A stretch of DNA of 64,000 bases from Microlunatus speluncae. Lineage in GTDB: Bacteria; Actinomycetota; Actinomycetes; Propionibacteriales; Propionibacteriaceae. The position numbers and the translations under genes were made by a program. The DNA lies in NCBI RefSeq assembly GCF_009299835.1, contig NZ_VKCZ01000008.1, forward strand, positions 124,001 through 188,000, in the 5' to 3' direction. Position 1 is the stretch's first letter, and each line of letters opens with the position of its first letter. The notes beneath the pieces were generated by a model that ran no database searches, was not told the DNA's origin, and saw only the letters and a program-made list of their open reading frames with translations. Below are positions 17,359 through 24,384 of this stretch, piece after piece.

Positions 17359-18315
17359 GTGACCGGAACCGCCGCGGACGAACTCGGCCGGAGCCCCTGG
17401 GAGATCCCGCTCGCCTACCAGGAGGCCGCGGCCGACGAGCCCGGCTCCGATCGGTGGCTGCCCGAGCTCCGACGGACCGCGGCGTGGTGCGCCGAACGCT
17501 GGGGGGTGGTGCCGGACGGGCCGGCCCGGCACGGCTGGACCTCGATGGCCTGGCCGGTGATCGACCGGGGCGGCGCACGGTTCGTGCTCAAGGTCTCCCC
17601 GCCGGTCCGCTATCTCGATGCCGAGGCGGCGGCGCTGCAGGCCTGGTCCGGCGACCGGCAGCCGGGCTCGAGCCGGCCGACCATGATCATCCCGGCCGCG
17701 GCCGAGCCGGAACGGCAGGCCATCCTGCTCCCCCGGCTCGATCCGGAACGATCACTGGAGGACCATCCCGACGCCGAGGAGGCGGTCGGGATCATCGCCG
17801 AGATCCTGGCGGCGATCACCCGGACGCCGCCGCTGCCCGGGGCGGTCACCCTGCTCGACGAGCTGGACCAGATCGAGACCCGGATCTCCGCCGACGGGCC
17901 GGTGCCGGCCGACCAGCTGGACCGCGCCCGGTCGCGGCTGACCGAGTTGCGCGCCCATCTCACCGACGCGGACCAGGGCCTGCTGCACAATGATCTTCAC
18001 TTCTCCAACGTGCTGCACGCCCGGCCGGACGCCGATCCGGCCTGGTTCGGCATCGACCCGTTGCCGATCACCGGCATCGGCGAGTGGGAGCCGATCCCAC
18101 TACTGCGGAACCGCTGGGCCGACGCCGCCGCGACCGGTGACCCGGACCGGGCGCTGCGCCGCCGGGTGGACCAGGTCTGCGCGGTGACCGGCTACGACCC
18201 GGAGCTGGTCCGAAGCTGTGCCCAGCTGGTCGCCGTGTTCAACCTGTACGGGCTGCTGCCACACCGCCGTGATCATCTGCACGCGCCGCCTTATCTGATG
18301 ATCGCCGACTGGTGA
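17359..18315 (+). CDS. Aminoglycoside/hydroxyurea phosphotransferase-family kinase
   Basis: A 318-residue kinase-like protein. LLHNDLHFSNVL near residue 215 is the catalytic HxDxxxxN motif and FGIDPLPITGIGEWEPIPLLRNRW is the metal-binding and following helix typical of the streptomycin 6-phosphotransferase/hydroxyurea phosphotransferase group. Real substrates range from antibiotics to small metabolites. GTG 17359 is favoured because TACAGT (17347-17352) lies 6 nt upstream with no ribosome site, suggesting a leaderless mRNA. The frame also allows ATG 17323, which would overlap the promoter of the divergent gene. Confidence 0.78.
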   Translation: MTGTAADELGRSPWEIPLAYQEAAADEPGSDRWLPELRRTAAWCAERWGVVPDGPARHGWTSMAWPVIDRGGARFVLKVSPPVRYLDAEAAALQAWSGDRQPGSSRPTMIIPAAAEPERQAILLPRLDPERSLEDHPDAEEAVGIIAEILAAITRTPPLPGAVTLLDELDQIETRISADGPVPADQLDRARSRLTELRAHLTDADQGLLHNDLHFSNVLHARPDADPAWFGIDPLPITGIGEWEPIPLLRNRWADAAATGDPDRALRRRVDQVCAVTGYDPELVRSCAQLVAVFNLYGLLPHRRDHLHAPPYLMIADW

Positions 18316-18340
18316 TCATCGGCTGGTGATCATCGGCTGG
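18311..18340. repeat. Two tandem copies of a 14-bp sequence at a gene end
   Basis: TGGTGATCATCGGC occurs twice in direct succession, spanning the phosphotransferase stop (TGA at 18313-18315) and the amidohydrolase stop region. It looks like a replication-slippage duplication and may have shifted the ends of the two convergent genes. Confidence 0.7.
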
Positions 18341-19130
18341 GCTCGGCGGTGAGCCGCGGCAGCAGGGCCAGGGCGTTGGTCCGCAGCAGGGCGGTGCGCA
18401 GGGCCGGATCGAGCTCGGTGCGGGCGAACTCGCCGTGCATCAGCGTCACCGCGGCCGGCGGCGCGAACGGGTAGTCGCTGCCGTAAACGATCTTGTCCGG
18501 ATCGGCGACCTGGAGCAGGGCGGCCAGGGCCAGCACGAAGCGGATCCCGTCGCACTGCTTGAGCGTGCCACTGAGGATGAGGCTGAGCACGGTCCGGGTG
18601 GTGTCGAGCAGGAAGTCGGCGGCGAAGGTCGGGATGCCGGGCACCGGGTCGGCCGGCAGTTCGCCGGGGTGGACGAAGACCGTGGTCCGGCGGTCGTGCA
18701 ACCAGCGCAGCAGCGGCCGGAACTCGGGATCGCCGAGGTAGCGGCCGTCGTGGTTGGCCAGCAGCACGACGCCGTCGGCGCCGAGCACGTCCAGCGCGTA
18801 CGCCGCCTCCTCGATCGCTCCGGCCAGGTCGGGCAGGGTCAGCGTGGCGAAGAAGCCGAACCGCGCCGGCCGGTCGCGGACCACGTCGGCGGCGTACTCG
18901 TTGATCTCCCGGGCCCAGCGTCGGGCTTCGCCGGCGTCCCCGGCGTACACGCCGGGTGCCGACAGGGACAGGATGCCGGTCTCGATGTCGTGCCGGTCCA
19001 TGAACCGGATCGCCCGGTCGGCCGACCACGAGGGCAGGTCGATGCCGCCCGGCCGGACGCCGCGACCTCGCAGCCAGCCGGCATAGCGGGGCGGGATCAG
19101 ATGCTGGTGCAGATCGATGCGGCCGGTCAC
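18330..19130 (-). CDS. Amidohydrolase-family metal-dependent hydrolase/decarboxylase
   Basis: A 266-residue protein of the amidohydrolase-2 group (ACMSD-like decarboxylases and hydrolases). The metal-binding HxH is in IDLHQHLIPP (His8, His10), and TVFVHPGELP and KIVYGSDYPFAPP supply the later His and Asp ligands. The product probably acts on an aromatic acid or lactone-derived acid; the precise substrate is unknown. GTG 19130 overlaps the stop of the upstream lactonase-like gene (GTGA), so the operon is tetR, lactonase-like, amidohydrolase. Confidence 0.78.
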   Translation of the reverse strand: MTGRIDLHQHLIPPRYAGWLRGRGVRPGGIDLPSWSADRAIRFMDRHDIETGILSLSAPGVYAGDAGEARRWAREINEYAADVVRDRPARFGFFATLTLPDLAGAIEEAAYALDVLGADGVVLLANHDGRYLGDPEFRPLLRWLHDRRTTVFVHPGELPADPVPGIPTFAADFLLDTTRTVLSLILSGTLKQCDGIRFVLALAALLQVADPDKIVYGSDYPFAPPAAVTLMHGEFARTELDPALRTALLRTNALALLPRLTAEPSR

Positions 19131-20134
19131 CGGTCGGCGCCCGCTTCGGCCCAGGACACGCCGCCGGGACCCCCAGCCGGATCGGGGCAATACCGCGGTT
19201 GATCAGGCCCGCTGAGCCGGCCGCGCTGATCGAACAGCGCGTCGGCCCGGCGCCGGACGGCGTGGGCGTCGCCGGGATCGACCGGGCCGGCGAGCAGTTG
19301 CTCCAGCGCCCGGCCGTAGTCGGTGTGATCATGACCCGGAGCGATGATCAACTCCGGCAGCGCCCGGAGCAGCGCGCGGATCCGAGCGATCGCGTCGAGC
19401 TGACGGTCCCGGCCGCGCCGGCCGAGCATGATCGGCCGGATCTGATCACTGGCCAGGTGCCGGACCGTGTAGAGGGTGTCGCCGGCACAGAGCAGCTGCC
19501 AGCCGGTGCCGCCGTCGACGAACACGCTGGTGTGGCCGACGGAGTGGCCCGGGGTGGGCAGCAGGACCACGCTGCCGTCGCCGAAGACGTCGCGGCTGGC
19601 GGCGAAGGAATGGAACGGGCCGGAGTCGAAGTCGATCAGCTCCGGGTCGGTCAGCACGTTCTTCAGCGACGGCGTGCGGCGGAACGGGAAGAGGCCGAGG
19701 TTCTTCGACGTCCAGTCGGCCCGGGAGACCAGGAACCGGGCGCCGAGCAGGTCCCGAACCCCACCGAGATGATCTTCGTGCAGATGGGTCAGGATCACCG
19801 TGCCGATGTCCCGCGGCCGCACCCCGATCCGCTCCAGTTGGGCGTCGAGCCGCTGCTCCGGCCGCAACAGGTATTCGCCCTCCTCGAAGGCGGCGCGCAG
19901 CAGCGGGCCCGAGTAGTAGTCACGGTGGGCGTGGGCCTGCTGCCAGTTCAGGCCGGTGTCGATCATGATCGGGCCGTGCCGGGGATGGTCGACCAGGAAC
20001 GCGTAGACCGGGACCAGAATCGGGTGGCTGCGATCCCGCAGCACCTTGATCATGTCCCGGGCCGAATCACCGCCGCCGTAGAACTGACCGAACGGCACCC
20101 GGGTGTCACCCAGGTGCAGCGCGTACGCCTTCAC
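19127..20134 (-). CDS. Metallo-beta-lactamase-fold lactonase-like hydrolase
   Basis: A 335-residue protein with the dinuclear metal motif THLHEDHLGG (His117, His119, Asp121, His122), PTPGHSVGHTSVF and CAGDTLYT. Length and motifs resemble the AHL-lactonase (AttM/YtnP-type) branch, which opens acyl-homoserine or other lactones. GTG 20134 overlaps the TetR stop (GTGA). Its C-terminal 40 residues are Pro/Gly-rich and probably unstructured. Co-transcription with an amidohydrolase under an autoregulated TetR suggests inducible degradation of a lactone signal or xenobiotic, which is inference. Confidence 0.78.
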   Translation of the reverse strand: MKAYALHLGDTRVPFGQFYGGGDSARDMIKVLRDRSHPILVPVYAFLVDHPRHGPIMIDTGLNWQQAHAHRDYYSGPLLRAAFEEGEYLLRPEQRLDAQLERIGVRPRDIGTVILTHLHEDHLGGVRDLLGARFLVSRADWTSKNLGLFPFRRTPSLKNVLTDPELIDFDSGPFHSFAASRDVFGDGSVVLLPTPGHSVGHTSVFVDGGTGWQLLCAGDTLYTVRHLASDQIRPIMLGRRGRDRQLDAIARIRALLRALPELIIAPGHDHTDYGRALEQLLAGPVDPGDAHAVRRRADALFDQRGRLSGPDQPRYCPDPAGGPGGVSWAEAGADR

Positions 20135-20853
20135 CGGGCACTCCCGGTCTCGGTCGCACCGGCAACCCTGGCCGCGCGCGTCCAGCGGCGCAGGTCGGCC
20201 GTGGCGACGAACGCCAGCGTCCCCGGAGCCGCGCCGAGGGTCCGGTGCAGCGAGTCGACGTAGGCGGCGGTCTGGGCCTCGACCTGGCGGGCCGTGCCGC
20301 GACCGTCGGCAATGTCGATCAACATCCGCCCGATCCGGTCCGTGCACTCCTGCAGCAGTGACAACACCACCCGAGCGCTCGCCGCCGGGTCGGTCACGGT
20401 GAACGTCCCGTCGGCCCGGCCGGCGTCGATGATCATGATCAATCGGGGCAGCAGCCGGTCGGCCATCCCCTGGCGAGCGGCGGCGTAGACGATGGCGTTC
20501 TCCTCGGCGTAGACGCTGCGCAGCACCTCGATCAGGAACCCCCGATCGTCGGCCTTGGCCCCGGCCAGGGTGCGCAGGAAGTCACGCAGCCGTCGGTCGG
20601 CCGGACCTGTCGCCTCGGCGATCGGAGCGAGCCGGGCCTCCCAGCGGTCCAGCCGCCGGTCGAGCAGCGCGGCCAGAACGGCGCGCTTGGCCGAGAAGTA
20701 GTGATACAGCGCACCCTTGGAGATCCCCGCCTCCGCCATCAGGTCAGTGATCGCCAGACTCTCGTACCCCTTGGTCTGGACGAGCCGCTCGGCGATGTCG
20801 AGGATCGCGTCCCGCTTCCGCGCGTACGCCTCGTCGTTCCTGGTCCGTGGCAT
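20131..20853 (-). CDS. TetR-family repressor of the lactonase/amidohydrolase operon
   Basis: The 240-residue protein has the TetR N-terminal helix-turn-helix: RDAILDIAERLVQTKGYESLAITDLMAEAGISKGALYHYFSAKRAVL. The C-terminal ligand domain is not informative. GGAGG lies 5 nt upstream of ATG 20851-20853. A 29-bp near-perfect palindrome sits 10 bp upstream of the start, so autorepression of the three-gene operon is likely. It is the first gene of the operon, an arrangement typical of self-controlled degradative clusters. Confidence 0.9.
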   Translation of the reverse strand: MPRTRNDEAYARKRDAILDIAERLVQTKGYESLAITDLMAEAGISKGALYHYFSAKRAVLAALLDRRLDRWEARLAPIAEATGPADRRLRDFLRTLAGAKADDRGFLIEVLRSVYAEENAIVYAAARQGMADRLLPRLIMIIDAGRADGTFTVTDPAASARVVLSLLQECTDRIGRMLIDIADGRGTARQVEAQTAAYVDSLHRTLGAAPGTLAFVATADLRRWTRAARVAGATETGSAR

Positions 20854-20862
20854 CTGGCCTCC

Positions 20863-20891
20863 ATTAATAAACCGACCGTCGGTGTATTAAT
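20863..20891. promoter_or_regulatory. TetR operator palindrome
   Basis: The sequence is ATTAATA-N-ACCGAC-N-GTCGGT-N-TATTAAT, palindromic at all positions except the three N's. The ACCGACNGTCGGT core with AT-rich flanks is a common TetR-type operator, and its position covers the operon promoter. Confidence 0.75.
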
Positions 20892-20924
20892 AGCAGAACG
20901 AGAGGCCCGGGGCAACCAGCATGA

Positions 20925-21407
20925 TCACCCGCGAGACTCGCGCTGACGCAAGTCGCGCTCACCCTCGGCCAGCAGCACATTGCCGCGCGTCAGGAAGTCA
21001 TGAATCGTCCGTAGCTCGCGAGCGCTATAGCTCGCCAGCTGAGCCCGCCCGGCCTCGGCGACGGAGGTGTAGACCCGAATGATCAACTCCTCCGCGCGCG
21101 GTGTCAGGGTGACCACGGTCTGCCGGCGATCCTCAGCACCCTGCTCCCGGCGGGCGTGGCCGGCGCGGACGATTCGCTCGATCGCGGTCGTGGTCGCGGC
21201 CGGGCTCAGCGACGAACCGGCGGCCAGCGCGCCGGCGGTCAGCGGGCCGCGCAGCGACAGCAGCCCGATCAGCCGCAGGTCGGTGCGATTGACGCCGAAC
21301 AACTGCGCCGCCGCATCGTCGTAGGTGTCGCTCAGGTGCTGGAACTCGGCGACGGCGTACTGGATGGCCTCGATCAGCTCGGCCGTTGACCCGGTTTGTT
21401 TCGACAC
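20925..21407 (-). CDS. MarR-family regulator
   Basis: A 160-residue MarR-type protein: winged helix RTDLRLIGLLSLRGPLTAGALAAGSSLSPAATTTAIERIVRAGHARRE, wing EDRRQTVVTLTPRAEEL, and flanking dimerisation helices. It is divergent from the deazaflavin-type oxidoreductase gene. A 13-bp palindrome overlaps its GTG start (21405-21407), and a second copy lies 35 bp away beside the neighbour, so it likely represses both genes and itself. The operator spacing is a visible fact; the regulation is inferred. Confidence 0.85.
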   Translation of the reverse strand: MSKQTGSTAELIEAIQYAVAEFQHLSDTYDDAAAQLFGVNRTDLRLIGLLSLRGPLTAGALAAGSSLSPAATTTAIERIVRAGHARREQGAEDRRQTVVTLTPRAEELIIRVYTSVAEAGRAQLASYSARELRTIHDFLTRGNVLLAEGERDLRQRESRG

Positions 21408-21447
21408 TCGAACTATCCTACGCTGGACAGATGCTTCGATCGTCGAA
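21400..21447. promoter_or_regulatory. Pair of MarR operators (TTCGA-N3-TCGAA)
   Basis: Two perfect copies of TTCGANNNTCGAA occur at 21400-21412 and 21435-21447, with centres 35 bp apart. The first covers the marR start codon and the second lies between the promoter region and the ATG of the oxidoreductase. This fits a shared autoregulated divergent control region. Confidence 0.75.
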
Positions 21448-21463
21448 ATAAATTGGAGTGATC

Positions 21464-21955
21464 ATGACGTCGTCGAGTTATCAGGTGCCGCGCTACGTTC
21501 GCTGGGCCAATCCGTTGATCAAGGTGCTGAACCGACTGGGCCTGACGATCGGCACGATGCGGGTGATCGCCGTGCCCGGCCGCAAGTCCGGCCGACTGCG
21601 CTCCACCCCGGTCTCACCGGTGACCGTGCAGGGCCGGCGGTACGCGATCGCCGGGATCAGCGGCAGCGACTGGGCCAAGAACGCCCGGGCCGCGGGTTGG
21701 GGCACCCTGTCGACCGGTCGGCGCACCGAGCAGATTGCCCTGACCGAGGTGATCGACCCCGACGAGCAGCGGGCCGTGCTCCGCACCTTTCCCGTTCAGG
21801 TGCCGCACGGCGTGGACTTCTTCATCCAGGCCGGGGTCGTGACCGGACCGACGCCGGAGGAGTTCGAGCGCGGCGTGGGACGGTGTGTGATCTTCCGGAT
21901 CACACCCCGCTCGGCGCCTCGAGCCCGGCCGGGAGATGGTGCTCACGCATCGTGA
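21464..21955 (+). CDS. Nitroreductase-like deazaflavin (F420)-dependent oxidoreductase
   Basis: A 163-residue protein of the DUF385/Ddn type, small beta-barrel oxidoreductases that often use F420. PRYVRWANPLIKVLNRLG, VIAVPGRKSGRLRSTPV and GISGSDWAKNARAAG match the family. ATG 21464 is favoured by the GGAG about 7 nt upstream; GTG 21458 is too close to it. It is divergent from MarR, so it is probably induced when MarR releases a ligand-bound operator. The 3' end overlaps the convergent DUF3291 gene by 56 bp, which is unusually deep. Confidence 0.8.
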   Translation: MTSSSYQVPRYVRWANPLIKVLNRLGLTIGTMRVIAVPGRKSGRLRSTPVSPVTVQGRRYAIAGISGSDWAKNARAAGWGTLSTGRRTEQIALTEVIDPDEQRAVLRTFPVQVPHGVDFFIQAGVVTGPTPEEFERGVGRCVIFRITPRSAPRARPGDGAHAS

Positions 21956-22370
21956 AGGCCTGCGGAGTAGGGCCGTTCTCGCGCAACAACCGCAACCGAG
22001 CCAGGGCCTCGTCGAGACTCGGCCGGTGGCCGGCCGGGATCCACCACATCACCATCATCGGGTCGCGCGGACGCTCGAACCAGTCGGTGCGCCGGCGCAG
22101 GAATTCCAGGTGGCCACTGCGATAGACGTAGTCGCGCAACGCCTCCCGATCGGCCCAGACCGACAGATTGATGATCACGTTGTCACCGAAGGGGCGCAGC
22201 GACGTGGCATCCAGACCGACCTCGTCGACCAGGCGCCAGACGTAGCCGGCCGAGCGCTCGGCGAGGGCGTTGATCGGCTTCAGGTTGTCCGTGAAGTCGA
22301 TCATGCGCGGATCGTCGAGCGGGAATTTCAGGGTCGCCACGTTCAGCTCGGCGAGGTGATGACCGGTCAT
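21900..22370 (-). CDS. DUF3291-family protein
   Basis: A 156-residue protein of the DUF3291 family, a dimeric alpha-beta barrel (ABM-like) fold. It has HHLAELNVATLKFPLDDPRM at the start, then NLSVWADREALRDYVYRSGHLEFLRRRTDWF and MVMWWIPAGHRPSLDEALARL. The function is unknown; relatives are occasionally heme-related. It lies 33 bp downstream of the SufR-like regulator on the same strand and may be co-transcribed. Confidence 0.78.
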   Translation of the reverse strand: MTGHHLAELNVATLKFPLDDPRMIDFTDNLKPINALAERSAGYVWRLVDEVGLDATSLRPFGDNVIINLSVWADREALRDYVYRSGHLEFLRRRTDWFERPRDPMMVMWWIPAGHRPSLDEALARLRLLRENGPTPQAFTMREHHLPAGLEAPSGV

Positions 22371-22402
22371 GACCTCACCCCACCACGCCGCATCCTTCTA
22401 TG

Positions 22403-23035
22403 TCAATGATCATTATTTTTAGAGATGGCCACGCAACACAGCCCGGGCCGTGCGTCCATCCGCGCGGTGAGGCCGGAGTCGCCGAGCAGGCCCTCGACCA
22501 GGGCCAGGTTCATGCCACAGACCAACGGCGGAAAGGCCTCGGCCAGCGCGTGGAAGGGACAGTTCCGCAGCCGGAGCACGCCCTCGTCCTCGAACGGCTC
22601 GTACCCCCGGGTCGCCAGCAACTCGGCCGCGCCGACCGGATCACCCTTCCCGCGCAGCGCCTCGCCCCGCCGCCGGGCGGCCGCCTGCAGGTCGGCATCG
22701 AGCCGCGCCTCCTCGGCCACCTCGGCCAGCAGATCGGCGGCCGTCCGGTAGTCGCGCGACGGCAGCGAGACCTGATGCTCGGCGGACGCGCGGCGATAAA
22801 GCTTGGCCGGCCGACCGGCGCCCGGCCCGGACCGCCCGGTCAACCGCCGGCTCTCGGTGATCAACAGCCCGGCGTCGACCAGCTTGTCCAGATGATGCGC
22901 GGCCAGCGTCCGCTGGATGCCGACCGCTTCGGCCGCCGCGTTGCGACTCGCCGGCTCGCCCTGACCGGCGACGAATTCGTACAGCCGGCGCCGGACCGGG
23001 TCCTGCAGCACGCCGATGGCGTCGATGTCCTCCAC
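22403..23035 (-). CDS. SufR-like Fe-S-binding transcriptional regulator
   Basis: A 210-residue protein with an N-terminal winged helix (LQDPVRRRLYEFVAGQGEPASRNAAAEAVGIQRTLAAHHLDKLVDAGLL) and a C-terminal Cys set: Cys159 (NCPFH), Cys173 (VCGMN) and Cys200-Cys201 (GLCCVAI). This spacing resembles iron-sulfur-sensing regulators of the SufR type. It lies 38 bp after a cysteine desulfhydrase gene on the same strand, which suggests a cysteine/sulfide/iron link. Target genes cannot be deduced. Confidence 0.75.
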   Translation of the reverse strand: MEDIDAIGVLQDPVRRRLYEFVAGQGEPASRNAAAEAVGIQRTLAAHHLDKLVDAGLLITESRRLTGRSGPGAGRPAKLYRRASAEHQVSLPSRDYRTAADLLAEVAEEARLDADLQAAARRRGEALRGKGDPVGAAELLATRGYEPFEDEGVLRLRNCPFHALAEAFPPLVCGMNLALVEGLLGDSGLTARMDARPGLCCVAISKNNDH

Positions 23036-23073
23036 CCGGCCAGTCTAAGAACAACCGCCGTCGACGATAGAAG

Positions 23074-24177
23074 TCAGCCGAACTCCGGTTCGTCGGCGAC
23101 GAACTCACCGGTCTGGGCGAAGTGGTCGAGGCGCCCGGCGGGCTCGGTCAGGTCGAGACCCTGCGCCGCGACCCAACCGTCGTCGTAGTAGGTGCCCACG
23201 TACCGCTCGCCGCCGTCGCAGAGCAGGCTGACCACGCTCCCCGACCGGCCCTGCGCGCGCATCCGAGCGATCACGCCCAACGCGGCCCAGACGTTGGTGC
23301 CGGTTGAGCCGCCGACCTTGCGGCCCAGTTGATCAGAGGTCCAGCGCATGGCCGCGACCGACGCTGCGTCGGGCACCCGCACCATGGCGTCGATCACGCC
23401 GCCGACGAACGACGGCTCGACCCGCGGCCGGCCGATCCCTTCGATCCGGGACGGCATCCCGGTGGTGTAGTCGGAGGTGTCCAGCCGCCAGCCCTCGAAG
23501 AAGGCCGAGTTCTCCGGATCGGCGACCATGATCATCGTCGGGTGCCGGCGATAGCGTACGTACCGGCCGATGGTGGCCGACGTGCCGCCGGTGCCGGCAC
23601 TGACCACCACCCAGGCCGGGATCGGATGCGGCTCCGCGGCGAGCTGGTCGAAGATCGACTCGGCGATGTTGTTGTTGCCGCGCCAGTCGGTCGCCCGTTC
23701 GGCGAACGTGAATTGATCAAGGTAGTGACCGCCGCATTCGGCGGCCAGCCGCGCGGCCTCGGCGTACATGTCGGGGGCACGGTCGACGAAGTGGCAGCGG
23801 CCGCCGTACCACTCGATCAGGGCGATCTTCTCCGCGCTGGTCCGGCGCGGCATCACCGCGACGAACGGCAGCCCGAGCAGCCGGGCGAAGTAGGCCTCGC
23901 TGACCGCGGTCGAACCGCTGGAGGCCTCGATCACCGTCGTGTCGCGGCCGATCCAGCCGTTGCAGAGCGCGTACAGGAAGAGGGAGCGGGCCAGTCGGTG
24001 CTTCAGGCTGCCGGTCGGATGGACCGATTCGTCCTTCAGGTAGAGCTGGATGTCGCCGACCTGCTCCGGCAGCGGAAACACGTGCAGATGGGTGTCGGCA
24101 CTGCGATTCGCGTCCGCCTCGACCCGGCGCACGGCCTCGTCGATCCAGGCCCGATCGGTTCGGTCACAGCTCGCCAC
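23074..24177 (-). CDS. cds1: PLP-dependent L-cysteine desulfhydrase (Cds1-like)
   Basis: A 367-residue fold-type II PLP enzyme. The internal aldimine Lys59 is in [24 protein letters not shown] holds the substrate/phosphate loop and [14 protein letters not shown] the PLP phosphate-binding loop. These motifs distinguish the Cds1 group from ordinary cysteine synthases. The reaction is cysteine to sulfide, pyruvate and ammonia. The downstream SufR-like gene supports a sulfur role. It is divergent from the aroG leader, with 30 bp between the starts. Confidence 0.75.
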   Translation of the reverse strand: MASCDRTDRAWIDEAVRRVEADANRSADTHLHVFPLPEQVGDIQLYLKDESVHPTGSLKHRLARSLFLYALCNGWIGRDTTVIEASSGSTAVSEAYFARLLGLPFVAVMPRRTSAEKIALIEWYGGRCHFVDRAPDMYAEAARLAAECGGHYLDQFTFAERATDWRGNNNIAESIFDQLAAEPHPIPAWVVVSAGTGGTSATIGRYVRYRRHPTMIMVADPENSAFFEGWRLDTSDYTTGMPSRIEGIGRPRVEPSFVGGVIDAMVRVPDAASVAAMRWTSDQLGRKVGGSTGTNVWAALGVIARMRAQGRSGSVVSLLCDGGERYVGTYYDDGWVAAQGLDLTEPAGRLDHFAQTGEFVADEPEFG

Positions 24178-24194
24178 GGGCTCAGCGTATGCGC

Positions 24195-24200
24195 TATCGT
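24195..24200 (+). promoter_or_regulatory. -10-like element for the aroG leader transcript
   Basis: TATCGT is placed 7 nt before the leader GTG, the same geometry as several other genes in this window. The -35 is not evident. Confidence 0.4.
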
Positions 24201-24207
24201 CGTCGAC

Positions 24208-24264
24208 GTGAGTCGTCGTTGGCAGGCGTATTTTGGGTTGGCTCTGGAGGAGCCCGCCGCTTAG
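24208..24264 (+). CDS. Leader peptide of aroG with Trp, Tyr and Phe codons
   Basis: The 18-codon reading frame starts at GTG 24208 and reads (V/M)[17 protein letters not shown], ending at TAG 24262. It carries TGG, TAT and TTT within five codons, the three aromatic amino acids made by the pathway that aroG starts. No ribosome site is present, but TATCGT (24195-24200) lies 7 nt upstream, so the message may be leaderless. The next 60 nt contain a 14-bp stem and an intrinsic terminator. This is direct support for translation-coupled control; in vivo translation is inferred. Confidence 0.75.
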   Translation: MSRRWQAYFGLALEEPAA

Positions 24265-24294
24265 TACGCACGCCGCGCAACCTCCGGAGCCAAC
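24237..24294 (+). promoter_or_regulatory. Leader RNA stem overlapping the leader peptide codons
   Basis: Bases 24237-24250 (GTTGGCTCTGGAGG) can pair with 24281-24294 (CCTCCGGAGCCAAC) over 14 bp, with one G-U pair. The loop is 30 nt and the left arm lies 3 nt after the Phe codon. A ribosome paused at the Trp/Tyr/Phe codons would melt this stem. Confidence 0.7.
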
Positions 24295-24322
24295 AAGGCA
24301 GAGACATTCCGTCTCTGCCTTT
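24295..24322 (+). terminator. Attenuator terminator in the aroG leader
   Basis: AAGGCAGAGAC pairs with GTCTCTGCCTT over 11 bp around a 5-nt loop, followed by T residues. It lies 30 nt after the leader peptide stop and 62 nt before aroG, the expected place for an attenuator. Confidence 0.8.
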
Positions 24323-24384
24323 CGTCATTCCTCGACGGGTTGGCAGCGGAGACTCACCGGCCCGTCGGAAACGAAGGGACTGTC

